A stretch of 8,367 nucleotides of DNA, from assembly GCA_001800075.1 (NCBI GenBank), contig MGUR01000070.1, positions 41,827-50,193 on the forward strand, read 5' to 3'. Both the position numbers and the translations under genes were made by a program. Under the pieces are notes generated by a model. It was not told where the DNA came from, made no database searches, and worked only from the letters and a program-made list of their open reading frames with translations. Source of the DNA: Elusimicrobia bacterium RIFCSPLOWO2_01_FULL_59_12 (GTDB lineage Bacteria > Elusimicrobiota > Elusimicrobia > 2-01-FULL-59-12). Below are positions 1 to 6,434 of this stretch, piece after piece; the stretch's first letter is position 1, and every line of letters begins with the position of its first letter.

Positions 1-336
1 CGCAGCCGCCTGCATTTTCGGCAGGTCCTGGAGGGACATCGCCATCGGTTTCTCGATCACCACATGCTTGCGGTACCGGTCGATGATGTCGATCGCATGC
101 ACCGGATGCATCCCGCTCGGGGTGAGGATATTGACCACGTCGATTTTTTCTTCGGCGAGCATGTCGTGATAGTTGGTGTACACCGGCACGCCGTAGCGGG
201 CGCGGAACGACTGGGCACGGTCCGGCACGATATCGCAAGCTGCGGCGAGCTCCGCGCCGGGGATTTCCCGCAGGGGCGCGGCATGATTCTTGGCGATCCG
301 TCCACAGCCGATCAGCGCAAAGCGCAGGGTTTTCAT
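1..336 (-). CDS. Gfo/Idh/MocA-family sugar oxidoreductase (3' end missing)
   Basis: N-terminal 112 residues of an NAD(P)-dependent sugar dehydrogenase, open to the left edge; full family members have about 310-400 residues. It starts MKTLRFALIGCGRIAKNH with the GxGxxA-type Rossmann motif at 10-15. An aspartate ends beta-2 (D35 in AACDIV), favouring NAD. TPSGMHPVHA follows, then the diagnostic VIEKPMA at 93-99 with lysine K96. The ATG at 336 overlaps the flippase stop (ATGA); no convincing Shine-Dalgarno precedes it, so translation is probably coupled. In glycan clusters this family includes WlbA/WbpB, which oxidise UDP-GlcNAcA at C3 for a DegT aminotransferase, and the PtmF-type proteins of legionaminic clusters. 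That role fits the aminotransferase at the other end of the window, but the substrate-binding half is outside it. Family is firm and reaction is inferred. Confidence 0.9.
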   Translation of the reverse strand, partial: MKTLRFALIGCGRIAKNHAAPLREIPGAELAAACDIVPDRAQSFRARYGVPVYTNYHDMLAEEKIDVVNILTPSGMHPVHAIDIIDRYRKHVVIEKPMAMSLQDLPKMQAAA

Positions 337-1925
337 AAGTTTTTAAAGACCCGCTCGATCGGCGCCCAATCGGCCCGGCTCACGCCCGCGAGCTGAGGCC
401 AGCGGTGTGTTCCAAAAACGGCCAGCGCAAAGTAGACCGCGGACGTGAGTGCGGTGATTGCTCCGTACCCCAAACTCCCCTCGGCGCGGGTCCATGCTCC
501 GACTCCGAAGAAGGCGACGGCGGCGCAGAGGCCCACAAAACCGACGGTTCGAAGCTTGTCCCAGAGTGCGCGGGCGTATGAGATCTGGAAAAAGCGGGCG
601 TTCAGCCAGGCATAGACCTGAACCGTGATCAGCCCGAAGGCGACCATTTTAAGCGCGACCCCCATCGCGCCGAGCTCCAGACCCGGGATTCTGGCGTGGC
701 GCGGAGCCAGAAGCAAATAAGTGAGCAGCAGGTGGGGGATCGACAGCAGAATGCCGAGGTTCTTGTATTGGCGGGTCCGTTCGGATGCCAGGAACGCCGT
801 CGAATTCAATTGGCCGAAGGTCTGCTGGACAGGATAAAACGCCATCACCATCAATACCGGGATCGCCGCCGCGTACGCCGGCCCGGCCAACGTCTGAATC
901 ACAAAGGGTGCGTTGCAGCACAACCAAGTACCCAGGAGAACCGCCAGGAAGAACAAAACATGATTAAAACGAACATAAATATCTCTGGCCCGCGCGCGGT
1001 TACCACTGGCCAGCGAATGGGTCAGTTCGCGCCAATAAATTGTCAACACTGATGTCGTAAAGAGCATCACCATGCTGGACCAGCGCAGGGACAAGGAGAA
1101 GAAAGCTTGTTCGGAAGAACCGTACAGCCGCTGGATCAAATACGTGTCCAGCGCGCTCACGATCACCGAATAGAAACCGTAGATCACCAGAGGAGACGCG
1201 TACACTTTCCATCGGGCGAGATAGGTTCCGCGTTCCAAGCGCATGTTTCCGGTCCAGCAAGCTGCGGCATGCACTTTCAATAAATACAACGATAGGCCTA
1301 AACAGGTCACTAGCGTGGCAGCTGTCAACCATGCGACGTAGGAGTAAAACGTCAAGCGGCCACTGATTCCCAGATAGAGAAGGCCGGCCGCGCTGAGGAA
1401 CGTGGCGAGCGCCGAAAGGGCCTGACTGTGCACTGTCAACCCTTTAGTGTCCCCTAGCTGACGCAGTAGCAACGCTACATAAATCAACCATTCCAGCGCG
1501 GTGACCATCAGAATTTGATCGACCGTAGGTCCGGGCCAGATCAGTGCCGTGACGCCGAATACCTGTGAGCCCAGAATCAGGCCGATGGATAACGCCAGCT
1601 GGATCAGCAGCCAGAGGCCATAGAGTCGAGTCAAAGCGCCGGTCGCCGGTTCTTTTGATGAAAAAGTAAAGAATGTCTGATGCGTTCCCAGATCCGTGAA
1701 ATTTCGAAGGCTGGCCGCCATATTCAAAATGAAGCTGTAATTCCCGAAAGAAGCCGGTCCGAGCGCGCGAGGAACAAGGCTTGCAGTTAAAGCGGAGATC
1801 AGAAGCTGCATGCCCTGGGATATCAGCGTCGCCAGATAACGCCGCCGGATACTGTGCGCCGGCAGCGAAGGGCCGGAGGTGTCCGCCACAAGCGTTTCGT
1901 TGCGGGCTGCTTCCACGGGACTCAT
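333..1925 (-). CDS. wzx: Wzx-type polysaccharide flippase
   Basis: Polytopic inner-membrane protein of 530 residues, in the range for O-antigen/capsule flippases of the MOP superfamily. It would move undecaprenyl-linked glycan to the periplasm. About 25 polar residues precede the first helix (near 30-50), which is followed by the family-like stretch LVPRALGPASFGNYSF. I count roughly 12 hydrophobic segments, including about 100-130, 135-155, 160-178, 185-207, 235-260, 325-345, 352-375, 400-420, 425-455, 468-490 and 495-515. The stretch LAGPAYAAAIPVL near 347-359, then a Q-x-x-x-Q-L-N-like turn, is typical of Wzx central loops. The ATG at 1925 overlaps the upstream stop (ATGA) and has a near-consensus Shine-Dalgarno. 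The 3' end overlaps the next gene by ATGA. GC looks somewhat lower by eye than in the flanking enzymes, as is common for flippases. Exact substrate cannot be inferred. Confidence 0.88.
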   Translation of the reverse strand: MSPVEAARNETLVADTSGPSLPAHSIRRRYLATLISQGMQLLISALTASLVPRALGPASFGNYSFILNMAASLRNFTDLGTHQTFFTFSSKEPATGALTRLYGLWLLIQLALSIGLILGSQVFGVTALIWPGPTVDQILMVTALEWLIYVALLLRQLGDTKGLTVHSQALSALATFLSAAGLLYLGISGRLTFYSYVAWLTAATLVTCLGLSLYLLKVHAAACWTGNMRLERGTYLARWKVYASPLVIYGFYSVIVSALDTYLIQRLYGSSEQAFFSLSLRWSSMVMLFTTSVLTIYWRELTHSLASGNRARARDIYVRFNHVLFFLAVLLGTWLCCNAPFVIQTLAGPAYAAAIPVLMVMAFYPVQQTFGQLNSTAFLASERTRQYKNLGILLSIPHLLLTYLLLAPRHARIPGLELGAMGVALKMVAFGLITVQVYAWLNARFFQISYARALWDKLRTVGFVGLCAAVAFFGVGAWTRAEGSLGYGAITALTSAVYFALAVFGTHRWPQLAGVSRADWAPIERVFKNL

Positions 1926-3844
1926 CCGACCGTCACCTCCACTTTCGAAAGCAGCGCATCCAGAGCACGGTTCACGGATTTCCCGTCCTGCACATGCGTC
2001 CCATACAATTTCAGAAATTGGTCATCCGGATTTTTAAGCCTGGAAAGATCCCCCTTGGACAGAAAAGCGCGTGCCAGGTCGATAAATTCCTCTAGCGTCT
2101 CTCCCACGAGCGCACGGCGGCGTAGGAGCGTGAGCGCCTCCCGATCCATCTTTAAAAACCGTTTATCGACCAAGACGATGACCGAACGATCCGTTGCCAG
2201 GGCCTGCAGCAGTGCGGTTGAAGGGAAATCGAGAATAAAGGCGTCCACCGAGCCCAAGGTTTTCAGAAGACCTCCGTAGCGGATCACTCGACAATTGGAA
2301 CCTTTTTCCGATGCCAGACGCACCGCGGGCGTGTCCAGCTGGTAATGAAAAGCTTTGAATAAAAAGCGAAATTTCGGGAATTCACGTGCCAGCAGAACCA
2401 AGGATGCTTGTGCTTGCGCCGCGGTCACATCGGGCACGCTGGCACAATGAAGGTGTTTATCAATGCCCGGAAGGACATTCGGAACCAGCATCACAGTCTG
2501 CCCGACTTGGGAGGATGCGCCGTTTCGATGTTCGTGTACGAGACGCTCTAATACCGTGGAACCCACTGAGATGGGAACCGCGCGGATCTCGTTGCCGCCT
2601 GCGCGACGGCTTCGAAAATAGTCGGACGTACCGTCTCCGTAGGCGAGTTCGTAGTCCGCGTGCCAAAGGTCATTGATGTCCCATACGGGTGCGGGACAGG
2701 GGCCGACAAACCCTCCATGTTGGTAAAGAAAAGAAGGAACACCGGCTGCTTTCAATCCGTGAAGGATGCCCCTGGACACGTGGTCCATGAGATTCGGAAG
2801 TGCTACACCCGCAAGCGGATGAGACGTTGCGTGGCGGCGGGCTGCCTCAAAGGCTACCCATTGTTCCGGAATAATGACATGCCACCATCGCTTCAATCGC
2901 AGTTCTGCAAGCGGCCAAAAATCGAAACCGAGGGGCTGGGTGGGCGAGCGGAATGCCGGCGTATCGTAAAGCACCTTCCAGGCCGCCGCCATCTGCTGCG
3001 CGATGTCTCTGCGTTCGGCTCCGGCCACCTGCGTCCGAATCGGTTTTTCGAATTCATCCCAGTTCAGGATCGGTATTTTCTTTCGCAAGGCTTCATCCGC
3101 GATCGCCTTTAAGTCGTAGGCGGCATGGATCAGGAGCGGACGAATCGATCCATTGGAACTCATGGATGGGCGTTTCCATCGCGCCTGCCATTGCAGTGCT
3201 GTGCGCCGGATAGTCCGCAGCACCGAGAGCACTGGGGGCGGATGGTAAAAGGCGCTCCGCAGAGACGCTTCCTTTCGTGGAAGCGGATGCATTTCGATCT
3301 CCCGCCTAGCCGCCATCTGGGGGAACGACAATGGATAGATCGATGAGGAAAAGATCAGGGGTCTCTCCGGGACTAACGGAGGAAGTTCCCCGGCGATATA
3401 CCAGATGCCCCGCGGCTGCCAGCGTTCAAATACCTGCTGAAGAATAAAGGAGCGCGAATAAAAAGCGTCAAACAGAAGCTTCAGGTAGTGCAGGTACATA
3501 TAGGCCGGCCGGAACCCAGCTTGACCAAAATCGGGCACCAGGCTCTGGAGCGCTTGATCGATTTGCTTCGCCCAGGCTGCTTGTTCGGCCAGGACACCAT
3601 CTGCGCGTTGATAAAGATCCATCTCGTCGTAGCCATCTTCCAACCGAAGGTAGGGAACGCCTTCCTTCCACAGCAGCCAGGCAGCATCGGGGTCCATCGC
3701 CACAAAACCGTCGAACTCCCCACGTCGGTAGAGAGGCAGTGTCTGCCGGACATCACCACTCGTTTCCACAAAAGCCAGTTTTGGCCGAGGCGGCAGCGTG
3801 GGTTTTCCTGGATAGAAAGGATTGAGGATGTCGGTGGGCTTCAC
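1922..3844 (-). CDS. Large putative GT-B-like surface glycan glycosyltransferase, family not recognised
   Basis: Predicted soluble protein of 640 residues without signal peptide or membrane segments. I do not recognise a named family. The C-terminal half looks like a GT-B nucleotide-binding domain. It has a QHGG motif at 375-378 followed by ADYELAYGDGTSDYF, a restart at VMLVPNVLPG (451-460), and a DFPST motif at 539-543 followed by LLQALATDRSVIVLVD. This arrangement resembles CDP-glycerol transferase-like and capsule-type transferases (D-x-P-S-T then an A/E-x-x position). The N-terminal half (1-350) is Trp/Arg-rich and contains LEDG at 68-71 and SHP at 341-343, which recall the D/E-D/E-G and HP motifs of bacterial sialyltransferases but could be chance. 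The start is GTG at 3844, overlapping the acyltransferase stop as GTGA, with AGGGA at 3857-3861 upstream. Its place between the synthase and the flippase suggests transfer of the pathway's sugar onto the glycan (inference). Confidence 0.65.
   Translation of the reverse strand: MKPTDILNPFYPGKPTLPPRPKLAFVETSGDVRQTLPLYRRGEFDGFVAMDPDAAWLLWKEGVPYLRLEDGYDEMDLYQRADGVLAEQAAWAKQIDQALQSLVPDFGQAGFRPAYMYLHYLKLLFDAFYSRSFILQQVFERWQPRGIWYIAGELPPLVPERPLIFSSSIYPLSFPQMAARREIEMHPLPRKEASLRSAFYHPPPVLSVLRTIRRTALQWQARWKRPSMSSNGSIRPLLIHAAYDLKAIADEALRKKIPILNWDEFEKPIRTQVAGAERRDIAQQMAAAWKVLYDTPAFRSPTQPLGFDFWPLAELRLKRWWHVIIPEQWVAFEAARRHATSHPLAGVALPNLMDHVSRGILHGLKAAGVPSFLYQHGGFVGPCPAPVWDINDLWHADYELAYGDGTSDYFRSRRAGGNEIRAVPISVGSTVLERLVHEHRNGASSQVGQTVMLVPNVLPGIDKHLHCASVPDVTAAQAQASLVLLAREFPKFRFLFKAFHYQLDTPAVRLASEKGSNCRVIRYGGLLKTLGSVDAFILDFPSTALLQALATDRSVIVLVDKRFLKMDREALTLLRRRALVGETLEEFIDLARAFLSKGDLSRLKNPDDQFLKLYGTHVQDGKSVNRALDALLSKVEVTVG
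1933..1940 (-). promoter_or_regulatory. Strong Shine-Dalgarno of the flippase gene
   Basis: On the transcript this reads GGAGGTGA, with seven bases between it and the ATG at 1925. It is encoded within the last codons of the glycosyltransferase-like gene (K-V-E-V-T-V-G-stop). It is one of the two best ribosome binding sites in the window and confirms the flippase start. Confidence 0.85.
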
Positions 3845-4473
3845 AATAGCGATTCTTCCCTGGCGGACTCTGTGCGATCCTTAATCACACGCGCGGGAAC
3901 TCCAACAGCGACTTTATAAGGCGGGATGTCTCCAGTGACTACAGCACCTGCACCGATCACAGCACCCATTCCAATTTTTACTCCCTGCGTGACAACAACT
4001 TGCCCGCCCAGCCAGACATCTTTTCCGATTTCAATGGGAGCGCCTGTATGCCCCAGGTCTTGAATCAATTCGGGACCGTCGTGCCGGTGATCAGACGAAT
4101 TGAGATAAACAAAGGCGGCGATCAGGCAATAATCGCCGATGGAGATGCCGTGCCCGCCGTTGAAAATGTTGTAACTGCCGATTTTGGTATTGCGCCCGAC
4201 CTGGAGGGTGGCCTCTTTGGCCGCTACAAACCAAACCTCGGTTCCGGTCACGACAGCGTCGCCAATCACGATTCGGCCGTTTCGCCGCAGGCGCAGGTAC
4301 GTTTTGCCGCCGAAGGAGACATTGTCCCCGATGGTCACCTGGCGGAGAGAGGCTTCGTCGCGTACCAGGATATCCAACGACCCGCGCATTCTGAGATTTT
4401 TTCCCACCCGCGCGCCCAGCGCGCGCAGGTACCAGGTCCAAACAATTCCGCGTAATCGTTCCATTCCAGGCAT
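3841..4473 (-). CDS. Left-handed beta-helix (hexapeptide repeat) acyltransferase
   Basis: Soluble acetyl- or acyl-CoA-dependent transferase of the WbbJ/maltose-acetyltransferase type, 210 residues from the chosen start. The body consists of imperfect hexapeptide turns (VTIGDNVSFGG, IVIGDAVVTG, LQVGRNTKIGS, ISIGDYCLIA, IEIGKDVWLG, VKIGMGAVIGAGAVV). The likely catalytic histidine is H129 in NSSDHRHD. W154 in KDVWLGG and the end motif GVPARVIK are typical of the family. The ATG at 4473 shares its A with the synthase stop (TGATG), which points to translational re-initiation; no strong Shine-Dalgarno is seen. A second ATG lies three codons downstream. The frame runs back to 4587, but those 38 residues are Arg/Pro/Gly-rich and lie wholly over the synthase domain. 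Targets could be a sugar hydroxyl (O-acetylation) or an amine, as in the diamino-sugar acetyltransferases PglD and WbpD. Sequence does not decide. Confidence 0.9.
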   Translation of the reverse strand: MPGMERLRGIVWTWYLRALGARVGKNLRMRGSLDILVRDEASLRQVTIGDNVSFGGKTYLRLRRNGRIVIGDAVVTGTEVWFVAAKEATLQVGRNTKIGSYNIFNGGHGISIGDYCLIAAFVYLNSSDHRHDGPELIQDLGHTGAPIEIGKDVWLGGQVVVTQGVKIGMGAVIGAGAVVTGDIPPYKVAVGVPARVIKDRTESAREESLL

Positions 4474-5483
4474 CAAGAGGCGTCCGATAAGCTCAGCAGG
4501 TCCCCGGATTGCACCGCGCGGCGCAGGACCTTGCCGATCAGGAGGTCCTCCTCGCCCGGCTGAAGGCCGCCGGCGGGGCGCATCCACATCAGATCTACCG
4601 ATTCAATTCGGTGTCCGGCCGGCAGATCGGTCGCCGCCACCACCGACCGGCGAATGGCGGCGATCACCGTGGCCTCACAAGGCTGCAATTTCTTGTCAAA
4701 AACTCCTAAAAAACCCTCGACCTTGCGAATGCGCTGCACCAGGCTTCTCATGCCGAGCGGGTCTGCAGAAACCTTATGATCTCTGAATTCGGAGAAATTA
4801 TGGTCCAGGGTAAAGTGCTTCTCAATAATTTGAGCTCCGATTGCAACGGCCAGGACAACGGCTTCTTCGCCCTGGGTATGGTCGGAATAGCCGATGGTGC
4901 AACCCAGTTGTTCGCGAAGGAATGGGATCGAACGCAGATTGGCCTGCTCATCGGGGACCGGATAACTGCTGACGCAGTGCAGGACCGCGAATTCCGGCGA
5001 AACGCTGCGTTGCGCCCAGCGCTGGCGCACAAAACGGAGAGTTTCTTGGACCTGCGCCAGATCACTCACGCCGGTCGAGATGATGAGGGGTCTGCCGGTG
5101 TCCGCGACGCGCGCCAAGAGCGGATAAAAATTGCTATCTCCCGAGGCGACCTTGAAGCAGTCGACGAACGGCTGCAGGACATTGACGCTGCCCAAATCGA
5201 GCGGTGTAGAGATAAACAGCAGGCCCAATGATTTGGCCAGTCGAGCCAGAGCCGTGAATTCCTCGGGCTTGAGCTCAAAACGTCTCATCTGAGCCATGCG
5301 TGCGGTGTCCGCTGGGCGGACAAAATGTTCCGCCTTGAACGTCTGGAATTTTACGGCGTCGACGCCGCAGCGAGCCGCTTCCCGCACCAGCTGCTGTGCG
5401 ACATCAAGGTTCCCCTCGTGGTTATTGCCGATTTCGGCGATTACAATAACGCGACTAGCGGTATCGTGCGAGCCAATCTTCAT
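4473..5483 (-). CDS. neuB: NeuB-family nonulosonic acid synthase
   Basis: Condenses phosphoenolpyruvate with a hexose (ManNAc-like or 2,4-diamino-6-deoxyhexose) to form a nine-carbon 2-keto acid: sialic, legionaminic or pseudaminic type. It has 336 residues, the usual length. The TIM-barrel motifs in order are AEIGNNHEGN (16-25), VDAVKFQTFK (41-50), STPLD (92-96), KVASGD (111-116), HCVSSYPVP (169-177), GYSDHT (198-203) and IIEKHFTLD (219-227). H202 and H223 match the two Mn2+-binding histidines of the family and have the same 21-residue spacing as in meningococcal NeuB. The substrate loop reads EFRDHKVSADP where typical sialate synthases have a GPDH-type sequence. Residues about 275-336 form the SAF (antifreeze-like) domain. 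The ATG at 5483 overlaps the formyltransferase stop and has AAGGA five bases upstream. Family is certain; NeuB, LegI or PseI specificity is not. Confidence 0.95.
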   Translation of the reverse strand: MKIGSHDTASRVIVIAEIGNNHEGNLDVAQQLVREAARCGVDAVKFQTFKAEHFVRPADTARMAQMRRFELKPEEFTALARLAKSLGLLFISTPLDLGSVNVLQPFVDCFKVASGDSNFYPLLARVADTGRPLIISTGVSDLAQVQETLRFVRQRWAQRSVSPEFAVLHCVSSYPVPDEQANLRSIPFLREQLGCTIGYSDHTQGEEAVVLAVAIGAQIIEKHFTLDHNFSEFRDHKVSADPLGMRSLVQRIRKVEGFLGVFDKKLQPCEATVIAAIRRSVVAATDLPAGHRIESVDLMWMRPAGGLQPGEEDLLIGKVLRRAVQSGDLLSLSDAS

Positions 5484-6433
5484 TTTTTTCCTTGAGGTCC
5501 GGCGAAGGCCGCTACCGCGTCGCGGATCGTTGGGAACTTGTCGTACCGGCTGACGGCCGGCACGACACTTTCTCCGGTGTCTTCAAAAGCCGCCCGGTCG
5601 ATCCAGAGACATCGATCCGATGCGCCCACCAAAAGGCTGGAGTCGGAGATCCGGTAGATGCGCCCCGCTTCACTGTGGACCGGCTGTTCTGTCAGGCGGG
5701 AAGCCGACAGCTTCACTTTTCGGTGTTTGTGAAACGTGTAGGCGCCCGGATAGGGGTCGGAGAGTGCGCGGATGCGGTTATGAATCTGCTCCGCGGTGTA
5801 GAGGTCCCACACGATAAAGCCGTCATCCGGAAAGCGCAGCGGAAAATACCCCGCCTGGTCCGAGTCCTGCTTGCGCGGACGCAAGCCGCCTCGTTCGACC
5901 TGAGTGACAGCTTCCACCAGCAGCTGCGGGAAGGTCTCATTGGCTTTGCGATCCAATTCGGCGATCGTATCCTCGGGACGGATCGGAAATGATTTTTCCA
6001 ACAACACGTCGCCGGTATCCACGCCGTGATCGACCTGGATGATCGAGAGGGTGAATTCCTTTTCACCCTTGATCAACGCCCAGTTCATCGGAGAGGACCC
6101 GCGATAACGGGGCAATTTACCGCCATGCAAATTGAGGCACCCCTTCGGCGCCAGGGCCAGGAACTCTGTTTTGACGATGGGGCCGTATCCTGCCAAAACG
6201 GTGAGTTCCGGTTGCAGCTGCCTCAAGTTCTCGAGCACAGGAGAGTCATTGACGTTTTCGGGATGAAACACCGGCAGTCTCAATTCACGCGCCAGATCGA
6301 CCAGACGGCCCTTGGCCGGCAGACGCCCTGCCGACGGATGCGTGATCACGCCCACGATCTGATGCCCCTGGGCCAGCAAGGCTTCCAGGCATCGCGCGCC
6401 GCGTTCTTTGTTCCCGGCGAAAAGGATTTTCAT
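5480..6433 (-). CDS. Sugar formyltransferase (Fmt/ArnA N-terminal type)
   Basis: Predicted N10-formyltetrahydrofolate-dependent formyltransferase, 317 residues. The catalytic triad of the family is present as N101 and H103 in LNLHGGKLPRYRG and D139 in VDHGVDTGDVL. These are offset by a constant five residues from the N106/H108/D144 triad I recall for E. coli Fmt. A C-terminal Fmt-like segment follows (about 205-250), with the DPYPGAYTF motif seen in Fmt and ArnA. The start is the ATG at 6433, one base after the SDR stop. The frame opens further upstream to 6520, but those 29 residues are an out-of-frame copy of SDR coding sequence. It ends in an ATGA overlap with the synthase gene. An amino-sugar substrate is more likely than initiator tRNA, because it sits between sugar genes and has HGGKLP where Fmt has HASLLP. 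Which amine is formylated is unknown. Confidence 0.88.
   Translation of the reverse strand: MKILFAGNKERGARCLEALLAQGHQIVGVITHPSAGRLPAKGRLVDLARELRLPVFHPENVNDSPVLENLRQLQPELTVLAGYGPIVKTEFLALAPKGCLNLHGGKLPRYRGSSPMNWALIKGEKEFTLSIIQVDHGVDTGDVLLEKSFPIRPEDTIAELDRKANETFPQLLVEAVTQVERGGLRPRKQDSDQAGYFPLRFPDDGFIVWDLYTAEQIHNRIRALSDPYPGAYTFHKHRKVKLSASRLTEQPVHSEAGRIYRISDSSLLVGASDRCLWIDRAAFEDTGESVVPAVSRYDKFPTIRDAVAAFAGPQGKK
5489..5493 (-). promoter_or_regulatory. Shine-Dalgarno of the nonulosonic acid synthase gene
   Basis: On the transcript this reads AAGGA, followed by five A and then the ATG at 5483. It sits in the last codons of the formyltransferase gene and supports the chosen start of the synthase. The A-rich spacer forms a seven-A run together with the A of ATG. 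Confidence 0.75.
5539..5567 (-). other. 12-bp mRNA hairpin inside the formyltransferase 3' end
   Basis: As RNA the sequence folds into a 12-bp stem: five pairs CCGGC/GCCGG, one G-U wobble, then six pairs UGUCGU/ACGACA, closing a 5-base loop CGUCA. It encodes V-P-A-V-S-R-Y-D near the end of the formyltransferase. No U-tract follows on the transcript, so it is not an intrinsic terminator. It ends 55 bases before the synthase start. It may modulate coupling or mRNA stability, or be a codon-driven coincidence. Confidence 0.4.
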
Positions 6434-6434
6434 T

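Noticed and set aside
4410..4424. GCGCGC-CCA-GCGCGC inverted repeat as a hairpin or terminator
   Set aside because: It is short and inside the acyltransferase coding sequence (R-A-L-G-A-R), with alternating G/C expected from Ala/Arg codons. No T-tract follows on the coding strand.
4474..4587. Upstream extension of the beta-helix acyltransferase frame (38 codons)
   Set aside because: The residues are a low-complexity Arg/Pro/Gly/Ala run overlapping the conserved SAF domain of the synthase. The TGATG junction at 4473 gives a standard-length protein.
5480..6433. Housekeeping methionyl-tRNA formyltransferase
   Set aside because: It shares the catalytic triad but sits within an overlapping sugar operon without a peptide deformylase gene beside it, and has HGGKLP in place of the Fmt HASLLP signature. 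A tree would settle it.
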